NCBI RefSeq assembly: GCF_004682055.1
Contig: NZ_QUZU01000017.1
Location: forward strand, 1 to 64,000
Reading direction: 5' to 3'
From: Pseudomonas kairouanensis
Lineage (GTDB): Bacteria; Pseudomonadota; Gammaproteobacteria; Pseudomonadales; Pseudomonadaceae
DNA: 64,000 nt
Shown: piece by piece, positions 39,426-51,234 of the stretch
Layout: each line of letters opens with the position of its first letter
Numbering within the stretch: the stretch's first letter is position 1
Notes under the pieces: generated by a model
What the model was told of the DNA's origin: nothing
The model's database searches: none
Seen by the model: the letters and a program-made list of their open reading frames with translations, nothing else
Program-made: the position numbers and the translations under genes

Positions 39426-39678
39426 GGGATATTCCGTACGCGACAGTTTACGGCAGCGCATGCGTCGGCTGATCCTTTTCCTTAGGGTCGGGAGCCGGTA
39501 TCTTTCCCACATAGGTACCGAGGACTTTCAACAGGCTGTCCGCTCATTGATCCCAGCGTACCGAGAGTTCCAAGGGGCATACCGATCTGAGCATAATTCT
39601 TCAGATTCAAACGCCGGAATCTGCGCAGTAAGTGCCCTCAAGGCGGCTGCCGTACTCTTCAACACAAAAGGACCACCC

Positions 39679-40398
39679 ATGCGTGTCGCAATACTGGATG
39701 ACGAACCCGCCGAACTGCGCCGGGTGGAACAGACACTGCGACAAATCCCCAGCACCGCCGAACAGCCCTGGACCTTGCATTGCTTCGAACGCGGTGAAGA
39801 CCTGTTACGTCAACTGCGCCGGGAAACCTTCGACCTGCTGATTCTCGACTGGCAGCTGCCGGATATCACCGGGATTGCCTTGCTGCGCTGGACCCGTGAG
39901 CACATGGAGTCACCGCCCGCCGTGATCATGCTCACCAGCCGTGATGCCGAGAGCGATATCGTCACCGCATTGAACAGTGGCGCTGATGATTACGTCAGCA
40001 AACCTTTTCGGCCCAATGAACTCAAGGCCCGTGTCAGCGCAGTTTTACGCCGGCATGGTCTGCAGAAATCGGCGACTCATGAAGTGCAAAGCTTCAACGA
40101 CCTGACCTTTGATGACGCGGAATTGACCGTCACCCGTGCGGGTAAACCAATCAACCTCACAGAGCGCGAGTACCGATTGGCCAGCTGCCTGTTCGCCAAT
40201 CTGGCGCGGCCGTTGTCCCGCGAATATCTGTACGAACGCTTCTGGACCCACGAAGAGATGGTCTCCTCACGGCCGTTGGATACCCATATCTATCGGCTGC
40301 GTAACAAGCTGGGGTTAACGGCAGATCGGGGTTGGCAGCTGTTGACGATCTACGGGTATGGGTATCGGTTGGAGAGTGTGGCAACGGTTTCACCGTGA
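39679..40398 (+). CDS. OmpR-type response regulator
   Basis: A 239-residue regulator. The receiver domain spans 1-122 with acid pocket D7-D8, phosphorylated D57 (LLILDWQLPD), T86 and K108 (YVSKPF). A winged-helix output domain (about 135-235) contains LTEREYRLASCLFANLARPLSREYLYERFW. It probably receives phosphate from the divergent CHASE2 kinase; its target genes are unknown. AAAGGA precedes the ATG. A parS-like site begins two bases after its stop. Confidence 0.92.
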   Translation: MRVAILDDEPAELRRVEQTLRQIPSTAEQPWTLHCFERGEDLLRQLRRETFDLLILDWQLPDITGIALLRWTREHMESPPAVIMLTSRDAESDIVTALNSGADDYVSKPFRPNELKARVSAVLRRHGLQKSATHEVQSFNDLTFDDAELTVTRAGKPINLTEREYRLASCLFANLARPLSREYLYERFWTHEEMVSSRPLDTHIYRLRNKLGLTADRGWQLLTIYGYGYRLESVATVSP

Positions 40399-40399
40399 T

Positions 40400-40413
40400 G
40401 TTCCACGTGGAGC
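40400..40413. other. parS-like site (one mismatch)
   Basis: GTTCCACGTGGAGC differs from the Pseudomonas parS consensus GTTCCACGTGGAAC at one base. It lies between the response-regulator stop and the gyrB terminator. Confidence 0.75.
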
Positions 40414-40432
40414 ATTTGATTTTTTGAGCAAT

Positions 40433-40465
40433 AAAAAAGGCCAACGCTAAGCGTTGGCCTTTTTG
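40433..40465. terminator. Bidirectional terminator between the response regulator and gyrB
   Basis: A perfect stem AAAAAGGCCAACGC / GCGTTGGCCTTTTT with a TAA loop, with A-run and T-run on the two sides. It serves the two converging genes. Confidence 0.93.
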
Positions 40466-40483
40466 TTTAACGGTGTACCTGAA

Positions 40484-44009
<3,526 letters not shown>

Positions 44010-44019
44010 CTAGCTTCTA

Positions 44020-45123
44020 TTACAGGCGCATCGGCATAACAACGTAGGCCGAGTCGTCGTTGTCGGATTCTTGCACCAGGGCACTGCTGTTGGAGTCCGA
44101 CAGGATCAGGCGAACCTGTTCGGTGGTCATCACACCCAGCACGTCGAGCAAGTAACTTACGTTGAAGCCGATTTCCAGGGAGCCGCCATTGTAGTCAACG
44201 CCCACTTCTTCTTCTGCCTCTTCCTGTTCCGGGTTGTTGGCCTGGATTTTCAGCTGACCATTGGCCAGTTGCAGGCGAATACCACGGTACTTTTCGTTCG
44301 ACAGAATCGCAGTACGGCTGAACGCTTCACGCAACGCTTGGCGGTCACCGAGCACCAGCTTGTCACCACCTTTAGGCAGTACGCGCTCGTAGTCCGGGAA
44401 CTTGCCGTCAACCAGCTTGGAGGTAAAGGTGAACTCACCCGTCGTTGCGCGGATGTGGTGCTGACCCAACACGATACTGACGTTGCCATCCGGCTCGGTG
44501 AGCAGGCGCGCCAACTCAAGAATACCTTTGCGCGGCACGATCACCTGGTGACGATCCGGCTGACCGATATCAGCTTTCATCGAGCACATTGCCAGACGGT
44601 GACCGTCAGTGGCTACAGCCCTGATGATGCCTTCGGACACCTCCAACAGCATGCCGTTGAGGTAGTAACGCACGTCCTGCTGGGCCATGGCGAAGCTGGT
44701 GCGCTCGATGAGGCGGCGCAGTTTGCTTTGCTCAAGGCTGCAGGTCAGCGAGCCCGGGCCTTCTTCCACGGTCGGGAAGTCGTTGGCCGGCAAGGTGGAC
44801 AGGGTGAAGCGACTGCGACCGGCCTTGACCACCAATTTAGCCTCATCAACCTTGATGTCGATGAGGGCGTCGTTCGGCAGGCTTTTGCAGATATCCATCA
44901 GCTTGCGCGCAGGTACGGTGATCTCGCCCGGCTCGGCAGGCTCTTCCAGTTGTACGCGACCAACCAGTTCGACCTCAAGGTCAGTACCGGTCAGGGACAG
45001 TTGCTGGCCTTCGACCACCAGCAATACGTTGGAGAGCACCGGCAAGGTCTGTCGGCGCTCGACGACGCCTGCGACCAGTTGCAGGGGTTTCAACAGGGCT
45101 TCGCGTTGAATGGTGAAATGCAT
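44020..45123 (-). CDS. dnaN: DNA polymerase III beta sliding clamp
   Basis: A 367-residue clamp protein forming a ring dimer around DNA. The three-domain repeat is intact, from MHFTIQREALLKPLQLVAGVVERR at the start to the C-terminal YVVMPMRL that lines the partner-binding pocket. It is the second gene of the leftward dnaA-dnaN-recF-gyrB series, 38 bases after dnaA. Confidence 0.98.
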   Translation of the reverse strand: MHFTIQREALLKPLQLVAGVVERRQTLPVLSNVLLVVEGQQLSLTGTDLEVELVGRVQLEEPAEPGEITVPARKLMDICKSLPNDALIDIKVDEAKLVVKAGRSRFTLSTLPANDFPTVEEGPGSLTCSLEQSKLRRLIERTSFAMAQQDVRYYLNGMLLEVSEGIIRAVATDGHRLAMCSMKADIGQPDRHQVIVPRKGILELARLLTEPDGNVSIVLGQHHIRATTGEFTFTSKLVDGKFPDYERVLPKGGDKLVLGDRQALREAFSRTAILSNEKYRGIRLQLANGQLKIQANNPEQEEAEEEVGVDYNGGSLEIGFNVSYLLDVLGVMTTEQVRLILSDSNSSALVQESDNDDSAYVVMPMRL

Positions 45124-45161
45124 GGTCTAGTCCCTTGCCTTAATAAGCTGCGCTGGTGTCA

Positions 45162-46679
45162 TTACGTTGTCAGTGTGCGCAGCAGGTTCTTGTAGTCCTC
45201 GCGAATATCCGCGTCGGATTCCTTAAGTTCATTGATCTTGCGACACGCGTGCAAGACCGTGGTGTGGTCGCGACCGCCAAACACATCACCAATTTCCGGC
45301 AGGCTGTGGTTGGTCAACTCCTTGGAGAGTGCCATGGCCACCTGACGGGGACGTGCCACCGAGCGCGAACGGCGCTTGGACAGCAGGTCGGAAATCTTGA
45401 TCTTGTAGTACTCGGCCACGGTGCGCTGGATGTTATCCACACTCACCAGTTTGTCCTGCAGCGCCAGCAAGTCTTTCAGGGATTCGCGAATCAGCTCGAT
45501 GGTGATATCGCGGCCCATGAAGTGCGAGTGAGCGATGACCCGCTTGAGCGCGCCTTCGAGCTCACGCACATTGGAGCGAATGCGTTGGGCAATAAAGAAA
45601 GCAGCGTCGTGGGGCAGGTCGACTTTGGCCTGGTCGGCCTTTTTCATCAGGATCGCGACCCGGGTTTCCAACTCTGGTGGCTCGACTGCAACAGTCAGGC
45701 CCCAGCCAAAACGCGACTTGAGGCGTTCTTCCAGGCCTTCGATTTCCTTCGGGTAACGGTCACTGGTCAAGATGACCTGTTGGCCACCTTCGAGCAGGGC
45801 GTTGAAGGTATGGAAAAACTCTTCCTGGGAGCGCTCTTTACGGGCGAAGAATTGAATGTCATCGATCAACAATGCATCAACGGAGCGATAAAACCGCTTG
45901 AACTCGTTGATGGCGTTGAGCTGCAAGGCCTTGACCATGTCGGCGACGAAACGCTCCGAGTGCAGGTACACCACCTTGGCATTCGGGTTCTTCTTTAATA
46001 GGTGGTTACCGACCGCGTGCATCAAGTGCGTCTTACCCAAGCCCACGCCACCATAAAGGAAGAGTGGGTTGTAGCCGTGCTTGGGGTTATCCGCCACCTG
46101 CCAGGCAGCCGCGCGGGCCAGCTGGTTGGATTTACCCTCGACGAAGTTCTCAAAGGTAAAGGTGCGATTGAGGTAGCTGGTGTGCTTGAGCGCGCCCTCA
46201 ACCTGCACAGTGCGCTGTTCGGCACGCACTGGGGCTTGTTGGGAGCTGGCTCCCGCCATTGGGTCGAAGCTGTCACGGGACGGCTCTTCATGCTCTGGCG
46301 CGCTTTTTTGCGCAGCTGTTTTCGAGGGCGTAGGCGCCGGAGCGGGCGGGGTAACCACCGGAGCAGCGGCAGCCTGGGCTTGCGATGCAGCTGCCGCCAA
46401 GGGTGCGTTCGGCGCAGCGCGAGGCGCGGAGCTACGCTTGCTACCTATTAATAAGGAGAGCACGGGGGCGAGCCCGTTGCCGTGTTCATCGAGCAATTCG
46501 AGAACGCGACTCAGGTATTTCTCGTTGACCCAGTCGAGAACAAAACGATTGGGTGCGTAGACACGCAACTCGTCGCCTTCGGCTTCGACCTGTAGCGGAC
46601 GGATCCAGGTGTTGAATTGCTGGGCAGGCAGCTCATCGCGCAAAAGCTCCACGCACTGCTGCCAAAGTTCCACTGACAC
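45162..46679 (-). CDS. dnaA: Chromosomal replication initiator DnaA
   Basis: A 505-residue AAA+ initiator binding DnaA boxes and opening oriC. Domain I is at 1-80; domain II is a long Ala/Pro-rich linker (about 83-160). Domain III has Walker [10 protein letters not shown] (210-218) and Walker [10 protein letters not shown]. Domain IV has the DNA-binding signature ([19 protein letters not shown], near 470). GTG start, as in other Pseudomonas. An exact DnaA box lies within the gene at 45433-45441, and the -35 region of its promoter overlaps another. Confidence 0.98.
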   Translation of the reverse strand: MSVELWQQCVELLRDELPAQQFNTWIRPLQVEAEGDELRVYAPNRFVLDWVNEKYLSRVLELLDEHGNGLAPVLSLLIGSKRSSAPRAAPNAPLAAAASQAQAAAAPVVTPPAPAPTPSKTAAQKSAPEHEEPSRDSFDPMAGASSQQAPVRAEQRTVQVEGALKHTSYLNRTFTFENFVEGKSNQLARAAAWQVADNPKHGYNPLFLYGGVGLGKTHLMHAVGNHLLKKNPNAKVVYLHSERFVADMVKALQLNAINEFKRFYRSVDALLIDDIQFFARKERSQEEFFHTFNALLEGGQQVILTSDRYPKEIEGLEERLKSRFGWGLTVAVEPPELETRVAILMKKADQAKVDLPHDAAFFIAQRIRSNVRELEGALKRVIAHSHFMGRDITIELIRESLKDLLALQDKLVSVDNIQRTVAEYYKIKISDLLSKRRSRSVARPRQVAMALSKELTNHSLPEIGDVFGGRDHTTVLHACRKINELKESDADIREDYKNLLRTLTT

Positions 46680-46723
46680 GGATATCCCCTAAGTTGAAAG
46701 CCGGTGAGGCAAAAACAGCCGCC

Positions 46724-46754
46724 ATTGTAGCGGCGAGCCGCCCACTTATCCACA
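46724..46754 (-). promoter_or_regulatory. Putative dnaA promoter with DnaA box
   Basis: On the minus strand TACAAT (46724-46729) is a good -10 with a poor -35 TGGATA (46747-46752) at 17 bases. The -35 lies inside an exact DnaA box (46746-46754), which would allow autorepression. Confidence 0.5.
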
Positions 46755-47175
46755 TGTAGGTTGCGCACAGGCCAGCCAAAATCAATGCCTTATCCCCGAA
46801 AAAAGCGACCGATGGTCTGTGCATAAGGTCTGTGGATAAGCGTACCTGAGCTCGTTGTACAAGTGGGGGCGAAAGTCTGTGGGTAACTGGCCTGTGGATA
46901 ACATCCCTTTTCACCCACAGCTTATCCGACAGCGCAGCACAGGCAGAGCCCAGTTTCTCCCCCGTGTTGTCATTCTCTGTACATCAAGTGGAATATGGCC
47001 TCAAGGCAGTTATCCACAGATGATCGGCTCCCTAGCTTTTATAAGCTTTACAGAAAAGCTTTAAATAACTTCCTTCTTTATTTTTATATCTATGGCATTG
47101 CCCATGAAAGCTGAGCGCAGAGAAAAGGGCCCTTTGCCCTATAGAGATCTAATTGAAGGAAAAGCTGGTTGGAAA

Positions 47176-47204
47176 TTGACCTAGAGGCTTGCTTTCTCTA
47201 GAAT
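47176..47204 (+). promoter_or_regulatory. Sigma-70 promoter of rpmH-rnpA
   Basis: TTGACC (47176-47181), a 17-bp spacer and TAGAAT (47199-47204), 62 bases before the rpmH ATG. This is the best matched promoter in the window. Confidence 0.8.
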
Positions 47205-47265
47205 CGCCGGTCTCTTAAAACGGGGGCCATTCCGGCCCGTTGTGGACGAACCAGGTAACAACGCC

Positions 47266-47400
47266 ATGAAACGTACTTTCCAACCAAGCACCATCAAACG
47301 CGCCCGTACCCACGGCTTCCGTGCTCGCATGGCTACCAAGAACGGCCGTGCTGTCCTGTCGCGTCGCCGCGCCAAAGGTCGTGCGCGTCTGGCAGTTTGA
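47266..47400 (+). CDS. rpmH: Ribosomal protein bL34
   Basis: A 44-residue highly basic protein of the large ribosomal subunit, read directly from the sequence: [18 protein letters not shown], then [21 protein letters not shown] and the C-terminal AV. It is too short for many gene finders. It lies between oriC and rnpA, 13 bases before the rnpA start. Confidence 0.98.
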   Translation: MKRTFQPSTIKRARTHGFRARMATKNGRAVLSRRRAKGRARLAV

Positions 47401-47413
47401 TAATCCGGTACTG

Positions 47414-47821
47414 GTGGTGAGTCAGGACTTCAGTCGGGAAAAGCGTCTGCTAACCCCCCGGCACTTCAAGGCAGTCTTTGACTCCCCCACCGGCAAGGTT
47501 CCGGGGAAAAATCTCCTGCTCCTTGCGCGTAACAACGATCTGGATCACCCCCGCCTCGGGCTGGTGATCGGCAAGAAGAGCGTAAAGCTCTCCGTTGAGC
47601 GCAATCGCCTCAAGCGTCTGATGCGCGAATCGTTTCGCCTCCACCAGGAGACTCTGGTTGGTTGGGATATTGTTATCGTCGCGCGCAAAGGCTTGGGTGA
47701 TGTAGAAAACCCCGAATTGATTCAGCATTTCGGCAAGCTCTGGAAACGTCTGGCGCGTACCAACAAGCCAGCTCCAGCAGTCAGCACCGAAACTGTAGGG
47801 GTAGACAGCACTGATGCGTAA
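47414..47821 (+). CDS. rnpA: Ribonuclease P protein component
   Basis: A 135-residue basic protein that assists the RNase P RNA in tRNA 5' maturation. The signature [18 protein letters not shown] (about residues 57-74) is the RNR motif. The start is taken as GTG 47414 ([13 protein letters not shown]); GTG 47417 is an alternative. Upstream, the frame is open but reads in rpmH. It overlaps yidD by 8 bases. Confidence 0.95.
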   Translation: MVSQDFSREKRLLTPRHFKAVFDSPTGKVPGKNLLLLARNNDLDHPRLGLVIGKKSVKLSVERNRLKRLMRESFRLHQETLVGWDIVIVARKGLGDVENPELIQHFGKLWKRLARTNKPAPAVSTETVGVDSTDA

Positions 47822-48059
47822 ACTGGCACTCGTTCCGATCCAGTTTTATCGCTATGCCATTAGTCCTTTGATGGCCAGCCACTGTCGTTTCTACCCCAGT
47901 TGTTCCTGCTACGCGTTAGAGGCCATAGAAAATCATGGTCTTCTGCGCGGTGGCTGGCTGACCTTTCGTCGTTTAGGTCGCTGTCATCCGTGGAATCCCG
48001 GTGGTTATGACCCGGTTCCGCCTATCCCTACCTCCCGTTCTTCTTCGATGGCCGAGTAA
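47814..48059 (+). CDS. yidD: Membrane protein insertion efficiency factor YidD
   Basis: An 81-residue small protein with an amphipathic N-terminal helix ([16 protein letters not shown]) and the cysteine-containing segment [34 protein letters not shown]. It assists YidC at the inner membrane. Its start lies within the end of rnpA, and yidC begins 2 bases after its stop, so all three are one unit. Confidence 0.95.
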   Translation: MRKLALVPIQFYRYAISPLMASHCRFYPSCSCYALEAIENHGLLRGGWLTFRRLGRCHPWNPGGYDPVPPIPTSRSSSMAE

Positions 48060-48061
48060 TC

Positions 48062-49765
48062 ATGGATATTAAACGCACGATCCTGATCGTCGCCCTGGCA
48101 ATCGTGTCCTACGTTATGGTTCTTAAATGGAACCAAGACTATGGCCAGGCTGCCCTGCCGACTCAGAATGTTGCTGCCAATGCTGTTCCTGCGGGACTTC
48201 CCGACACAGTGAGCGGTACCAACACTGCCGCCAGTGATGACATTCCACGCGCAGCGGGCGAAACAAACGCACCCGCGGAAGTTCCAGTGGCCGCCAGCAC
48301 CGACCTCATCCAAGTCAAAACGGATGTGTTGGACCTGGCTATCGACCCACAGGGTGGCGATGTCGCCAAACTGACTCTTCCGCTGTATCCGCGTCGTCAG
48401 GATCACCCGGAAATTCCATTCCAGCTGTTCGATAACGGTGGCGAACGTGTTTATCAGGCACAAAGCGGCCTGATTGGCAGCAATGGTCCCGATGCGAGCC
48501 CTACCGGTCGTCCGGTTTTCTCTTCGGAGAAGAAAAGTTATCAACTGGTTGATGGCCAAGACCAACTGGTCGTTGACTTGAAGTTCAGCAAGGACGGCGT
48601 CAACTACATCAAGCGCTTCACACTCAAGCGTGGCCTGTACGACATCGTTGTCACCTACCTGATCGACAACCAGAGCGCCCAGCCTTGGACTGGCGCAATG
48701 TTTGCCCAGCTTAAGCGTGACGCCAGCTCCGATCCGTCCTCCAGCACCGCCACCGGCACCGCGACTTACCTGGGCGCAGCCCTGTGGACAAGTTCGGAGC
48801 CGTACAAAAAAGTGTCCATGAAAGACATGGACAAGGTCGCTGAAGACAAAACCAAGGCGCCGATCACCTATAACGTGAGCGGTGGTTGGGTTGCCTGGTT
48901 GCAGCACTACTTCGTGACTGCGTGGATTCCTCAGCCTGGCCAGAACAACGCAGTTCTGGCGCGCAAGGACACCAAAGGCAACTACATCATTGGCTACACC
49001 GGCCCGGCGTTGACCGTCGCACCAGGTGCCAAGGCTGAAACCAGCGCCACCCTGTACGCCGGTCCGAAAAGCCAGGCTGTACTCAAAGAGTTGTCCCCAG
49101 GTCTGGAACTGACTGTGGACTACGGCATCCTGTGGTTCATTGCTCAGCCGATTTTCTGGCTGCTGCAACATATCCACAGCATTGTGGGTAACTGGGGCTT
49201 CTCGATCATCTTCCTGACCATGCTGATCAAAGGGATCTTCTTCCCTCTGTCGGCTGCCAGCTACAAGTCGATGGCGCGTATGCGTGCCGTTGCGCCGAAG
49301 TTGGCTGCTCTGAAAGAGCAACATGGTGATGATCGCCAGAAAATGTCGCAGGCCATGATGGAGCTGTACAAGAAAGAGAAGATCAACCCGTTGGGTGGAT
49401 GCTTGCCGATTCTTGTGCAAATGCCGGTCTTCCTGTCGCTGTACTGGGTGCTGTTGGAAAGCGTCGAAATGCGCCAGGCGCCGTTCATCCTGTGGATAAC
49501 CGACCTGTCGATCAAAGATCCGTTCTTCATCCTGCCGATCATCATGGGTGCGACCATGTTTATCCAGCAGCGCTTGAACCCGACTCCGCCGGATCCGATG
49601 CAGGCCAAGGTCATGAAAATGATGCCAATCATCTTCACGTTCTTCTTCCTGTGGTTCCCAGCTGGTCTGGTGCTGTACTGGGTGGTCAACAACGTGTTGT
49701 CGATCTCTCAACAGTGGTACATCACACGTAAAATCGAAGCGGCTACTGCAAAAGCTGCGGCGTAA
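48062..49765 (+). CDS. yidC: Membrane protein insertase YidC
   Basis: A 567-residue inner-membrane insertase. TM1 is at about 5-22, a large periplasmic domain spans about 25-350, and the conserved 5-TM core follows from LLQHIHSIVGNWGFSIIFLT, with MARMRAVAPKLAALKEQHGDD the cytoplasmic hairpin and LGGCLPILVQMPVFLSLYWVL the hydrophilic-groove part. Two exact DnaA boxes lie in or just after the gene. Confidence 0.97.
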   Translation: MDIKRTILIVALAIVSYVMVLKWNQDYGQAALPTQNVAANAVPAGLPDTVSGTNTAASDDIPRAAGETNAPAEVPVAASTDLIQVKTDVLDLAIDPQGGDVAKLTLPLYPRRQDHPEIPFQLFDNGGERVYQAQSGLIGSNGPDASPTGRPVFSSEKKSYQLVDGQDQLVVDLKFSKDGVNYIKRFTLKRGLYDIVVTYLIDNQSAQPWTGAMFAQLKRDASSDPSSSTATGTATYLGAALWTSSEPYKKVSMKDMDKVAEDKTKAPITYNVSGGWVAWLQHYFVTAWIPQPGQNNAVLARKDTKGNYIIGYTGPALTVAPGAKAETSATLYAGPKSQAVLKELSPGLELTVDYGILWFIAQPIFWLLQHIHSIVGNWGFSIIFLTMLIKGIFFPLSAASYKSMARMRAVAPKLAALKEQHGDDRQKMSQAMMELYKKEKINPLGGCLPILVQMPVFLSLYWVLLESVEMRQAPFILWITDLSIKDPFFILPIIMGATMFIQQRLNPTPPDPMQAKVMKMMPIIFTFFFLWFPAGLVLYWVVNNVLSISQQWYITRKIEAATAKAAA

Positions 49766-49772
49766 TTTACTC

Positions 49773-49781
49773 TGTGGATAA
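49773..49781 (-). other. Exact DnaA box after yidC
   Basis: TGTGGATAA, 8 bases after the yidC stop and before the terminator. Another exact box (49491-49499) lies inside yidC. Confidence 0.75.
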
Positions 49782-49787
49782 CCACTC

Positions 49788-49815
49788 AAGACGCCCCCTA
49801 GTGGGGCGTTTTGCT
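49788..49815 (+). terminator. Terminator between yidC and mnmE
   Basis: A stem ACGCCCC / GGGGCGT (49791-49797 and 49803-49809) with a CTAGT loop and a following TTTTG. It separates the yidC unit from mnmE on the same strand. Confidence 0.88.
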
Positions 49816-49844
49816 TTCCGTCATTTTTATTCTGGAACCTGCTG

Positions 49845-51215
49845 ATGAGCGCTCCTCGTGAAACCATCGCTGCTGTCGCTACCGCTCAAGGTCGCGGCGG
49901 TGTCGGTATCGTTAGAATTTCCGGGCCGCTCGCCGGCATTGCTGCCAAGGCCATCAGTGGCCGTGAGTTGAAGCCGCGCTATGCCCATTACGGCCAGTTC
50001 CTGGATGCTGACGAAAGCGTCTTGGACGAAGGTTTGGCCATCTACTTCCCGGGGCCAAATTCCTTTACGGGTGAAGATGTCCTTGAACTGCAGGGCCACG
50101 GCGGTCCGGTGGTATTGGATATGTTGCTGCAACGCTGCTTGCAACTGGGTTGCCGCCTGGCTCGACCGGGGGAGTTCAGCGAACGCGCTTTCTTGAATGA
50201 CAAGCTCGATCTGGCCCAGGCTGAGGCGATTGCCGATTTGATCGAAGCCAGTTCCGCACAGGCTGCGCGCAATGCATTGCGCTCGCTGCAGGGCGCATTT
50301 TCCCTGCGTGTGCATAACTTGACCGAACAACTGATCAGCTTGCGTATCTATGTCGAGGCTGCGATTGATTTTCCGGAAGAGGAAATCGACTTCCTGGCCG
50401 ATGGCCACGTATTGGCGATGCTGGATAAAGTCCGCGATGAGTTATCCACAGTGCTGCGCGAGGCCGGGCAGGGGGCCTTGTTGCGTGACGGCATGACCGT
50501 GGTGATTGCCGGACGGCCAAACGCCGGCAAATCCAGCTTGCTCAATGCGTTGGCGGGGCGCGAAGCCGCTATCGTCACCGAGATTGCCGGTACCACTCGG
50601 GACATCCTGCGCGAACATATCCACATTGATGGCATGCCGCTGCATGTGGTCGATACCGCTGGCCTGCGCGACACCGATGACCAGGTGGAAAAGATCGGCG
50701 TAGAGCGAGCGCTCAAGGCCATTGCTGAGGCTGACCGTGTGCTACTGGTGGTAGACGCCACGGCACCCGAGGCTGTGGATCCTTTTGCCCTCTGGCCAGA
50801 GTTCCTGGAACACCGGCCGGACCCGGCCAAAGTGACGTTGATCCGTAACAAGGCCGATCTGACGGGTGAAGCCATTGCCATGGAAACCAGCGACGATGGC
50901 CATGTCACCATCAGCCTGAGTGCGAAGTCTGCCGGTGAAGGCCTGGAATTGCTGCGAGAGCACCTCAAGGCCTGCATGGGCTATGAGCAAACCTCAGAAA
51001 GCAGCTTCAGCGCGCGCCGCAGGCACCTGGAAGCGCTGCGACATGCCAGCGCGGCGCTGGAGCACGGTCGTGCACAACTGACCTTGGCGGGTGCAGGAGA
51101 GCTGCTGGCCGAGGATTTACGCCAGGCGCAGCAGCTGTTGGGGGAAATCACCGGCGCATTCAGCTCCGATGATTTGCTGGGACGGATCTTTTCCAGTTTC
51201 TGTATCGGTAAATAG
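49845..51215 (+). CDS. mnmE: tRNA modification GTPase MnmE
   Basis: A 456-residue GTPase that, with MnmG, makes cmnm5U34 in tRNAs. N-terminal folate-binding domain: [26 protein letters not shown] domain: [16 protein letters not shown] (near 220), DTAGLRD, NKAD. The C-terminal CIGK cysteine motif is present. An exact DnaA box (50442-50450) lies inside it. Its stop is 19 bases from the convergent TonB-receptor end with no terminator seen between. Confidence 0.97.
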   Translation: MSAPRETIAAVATAQGRGGVGIVRISGPLAGIAAKAISGRELKPRYAHYGQFLDADESVLDEGLAIYFPGPNSFTGEDVLELQGHGGPVVLDMLLQRCLQLGCRLARPGEFSERAFLNDKLDLAQAEAIADLIEASSAQAARNALRSLQGAFSLRVHNLTEQLISLRIYVEAAIDFPEEEIDFLADGHVLAMLDKVRDELSTVLREAGQGALLRDGMTVVIAGRPNAGKSSLLNALAGREAAIVTEIAGTTRDILREHIHIDGMPLHVVDTAGLRDTDDQVEKIGVERALKAIAEADRVLLVVDATAPEAVDPFALWPEFLEHRPDPAKVTLIRNKADLTGEAIAMETSDDGHVTISLSAKSAGEGLELLREHLKACMGYEQTSESSFSARRRHLEALRHASAALEHGRAQLTLAGAGELLAEDLRQAQQLLGEITGAFSSDDLLGRIFSSFCIGK

Positions 51216-51234
51216 CCGAGTTACCCACAGCTCC

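Larger units (their letters stand above)
46680..47265. other. oriC, chromosomal replication origin
   Basis: The 586-bp dnaA-rpmH spacer. Exact DnaA boxes TTATCCACA (or complement) lie at 46746-46754, 46831-46839, 46893-46901 and 47010-47018, and single-mismatch boxes at 46818-46826 (TGTGCATAA) and 46878-46886 (TGTGGGTAA). A candidate AT-rich unwinding region follows at about 47035-47095 (TTTATAAGCTTTACAG onward). This is the position of oriC in Pseudomonas. The extent of unwinding and the number of boxes needed are not known from sequence. Confidence 0.92.

Noticed and set aside
39388..39678. A 97-codon N-terminal extension of the response regulator.
   Set aside because: The receiver domain begins at ATG 39679 with AAAGGA upstream, and the extension has no family similarity.
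48005..49867. A 620-codon minus-strand frame across yidC, and one of 560 codons (55854-57536) across mnmG.
   Set aside because: Both lie opposite intact essential genes and show no domain or ribosome site.
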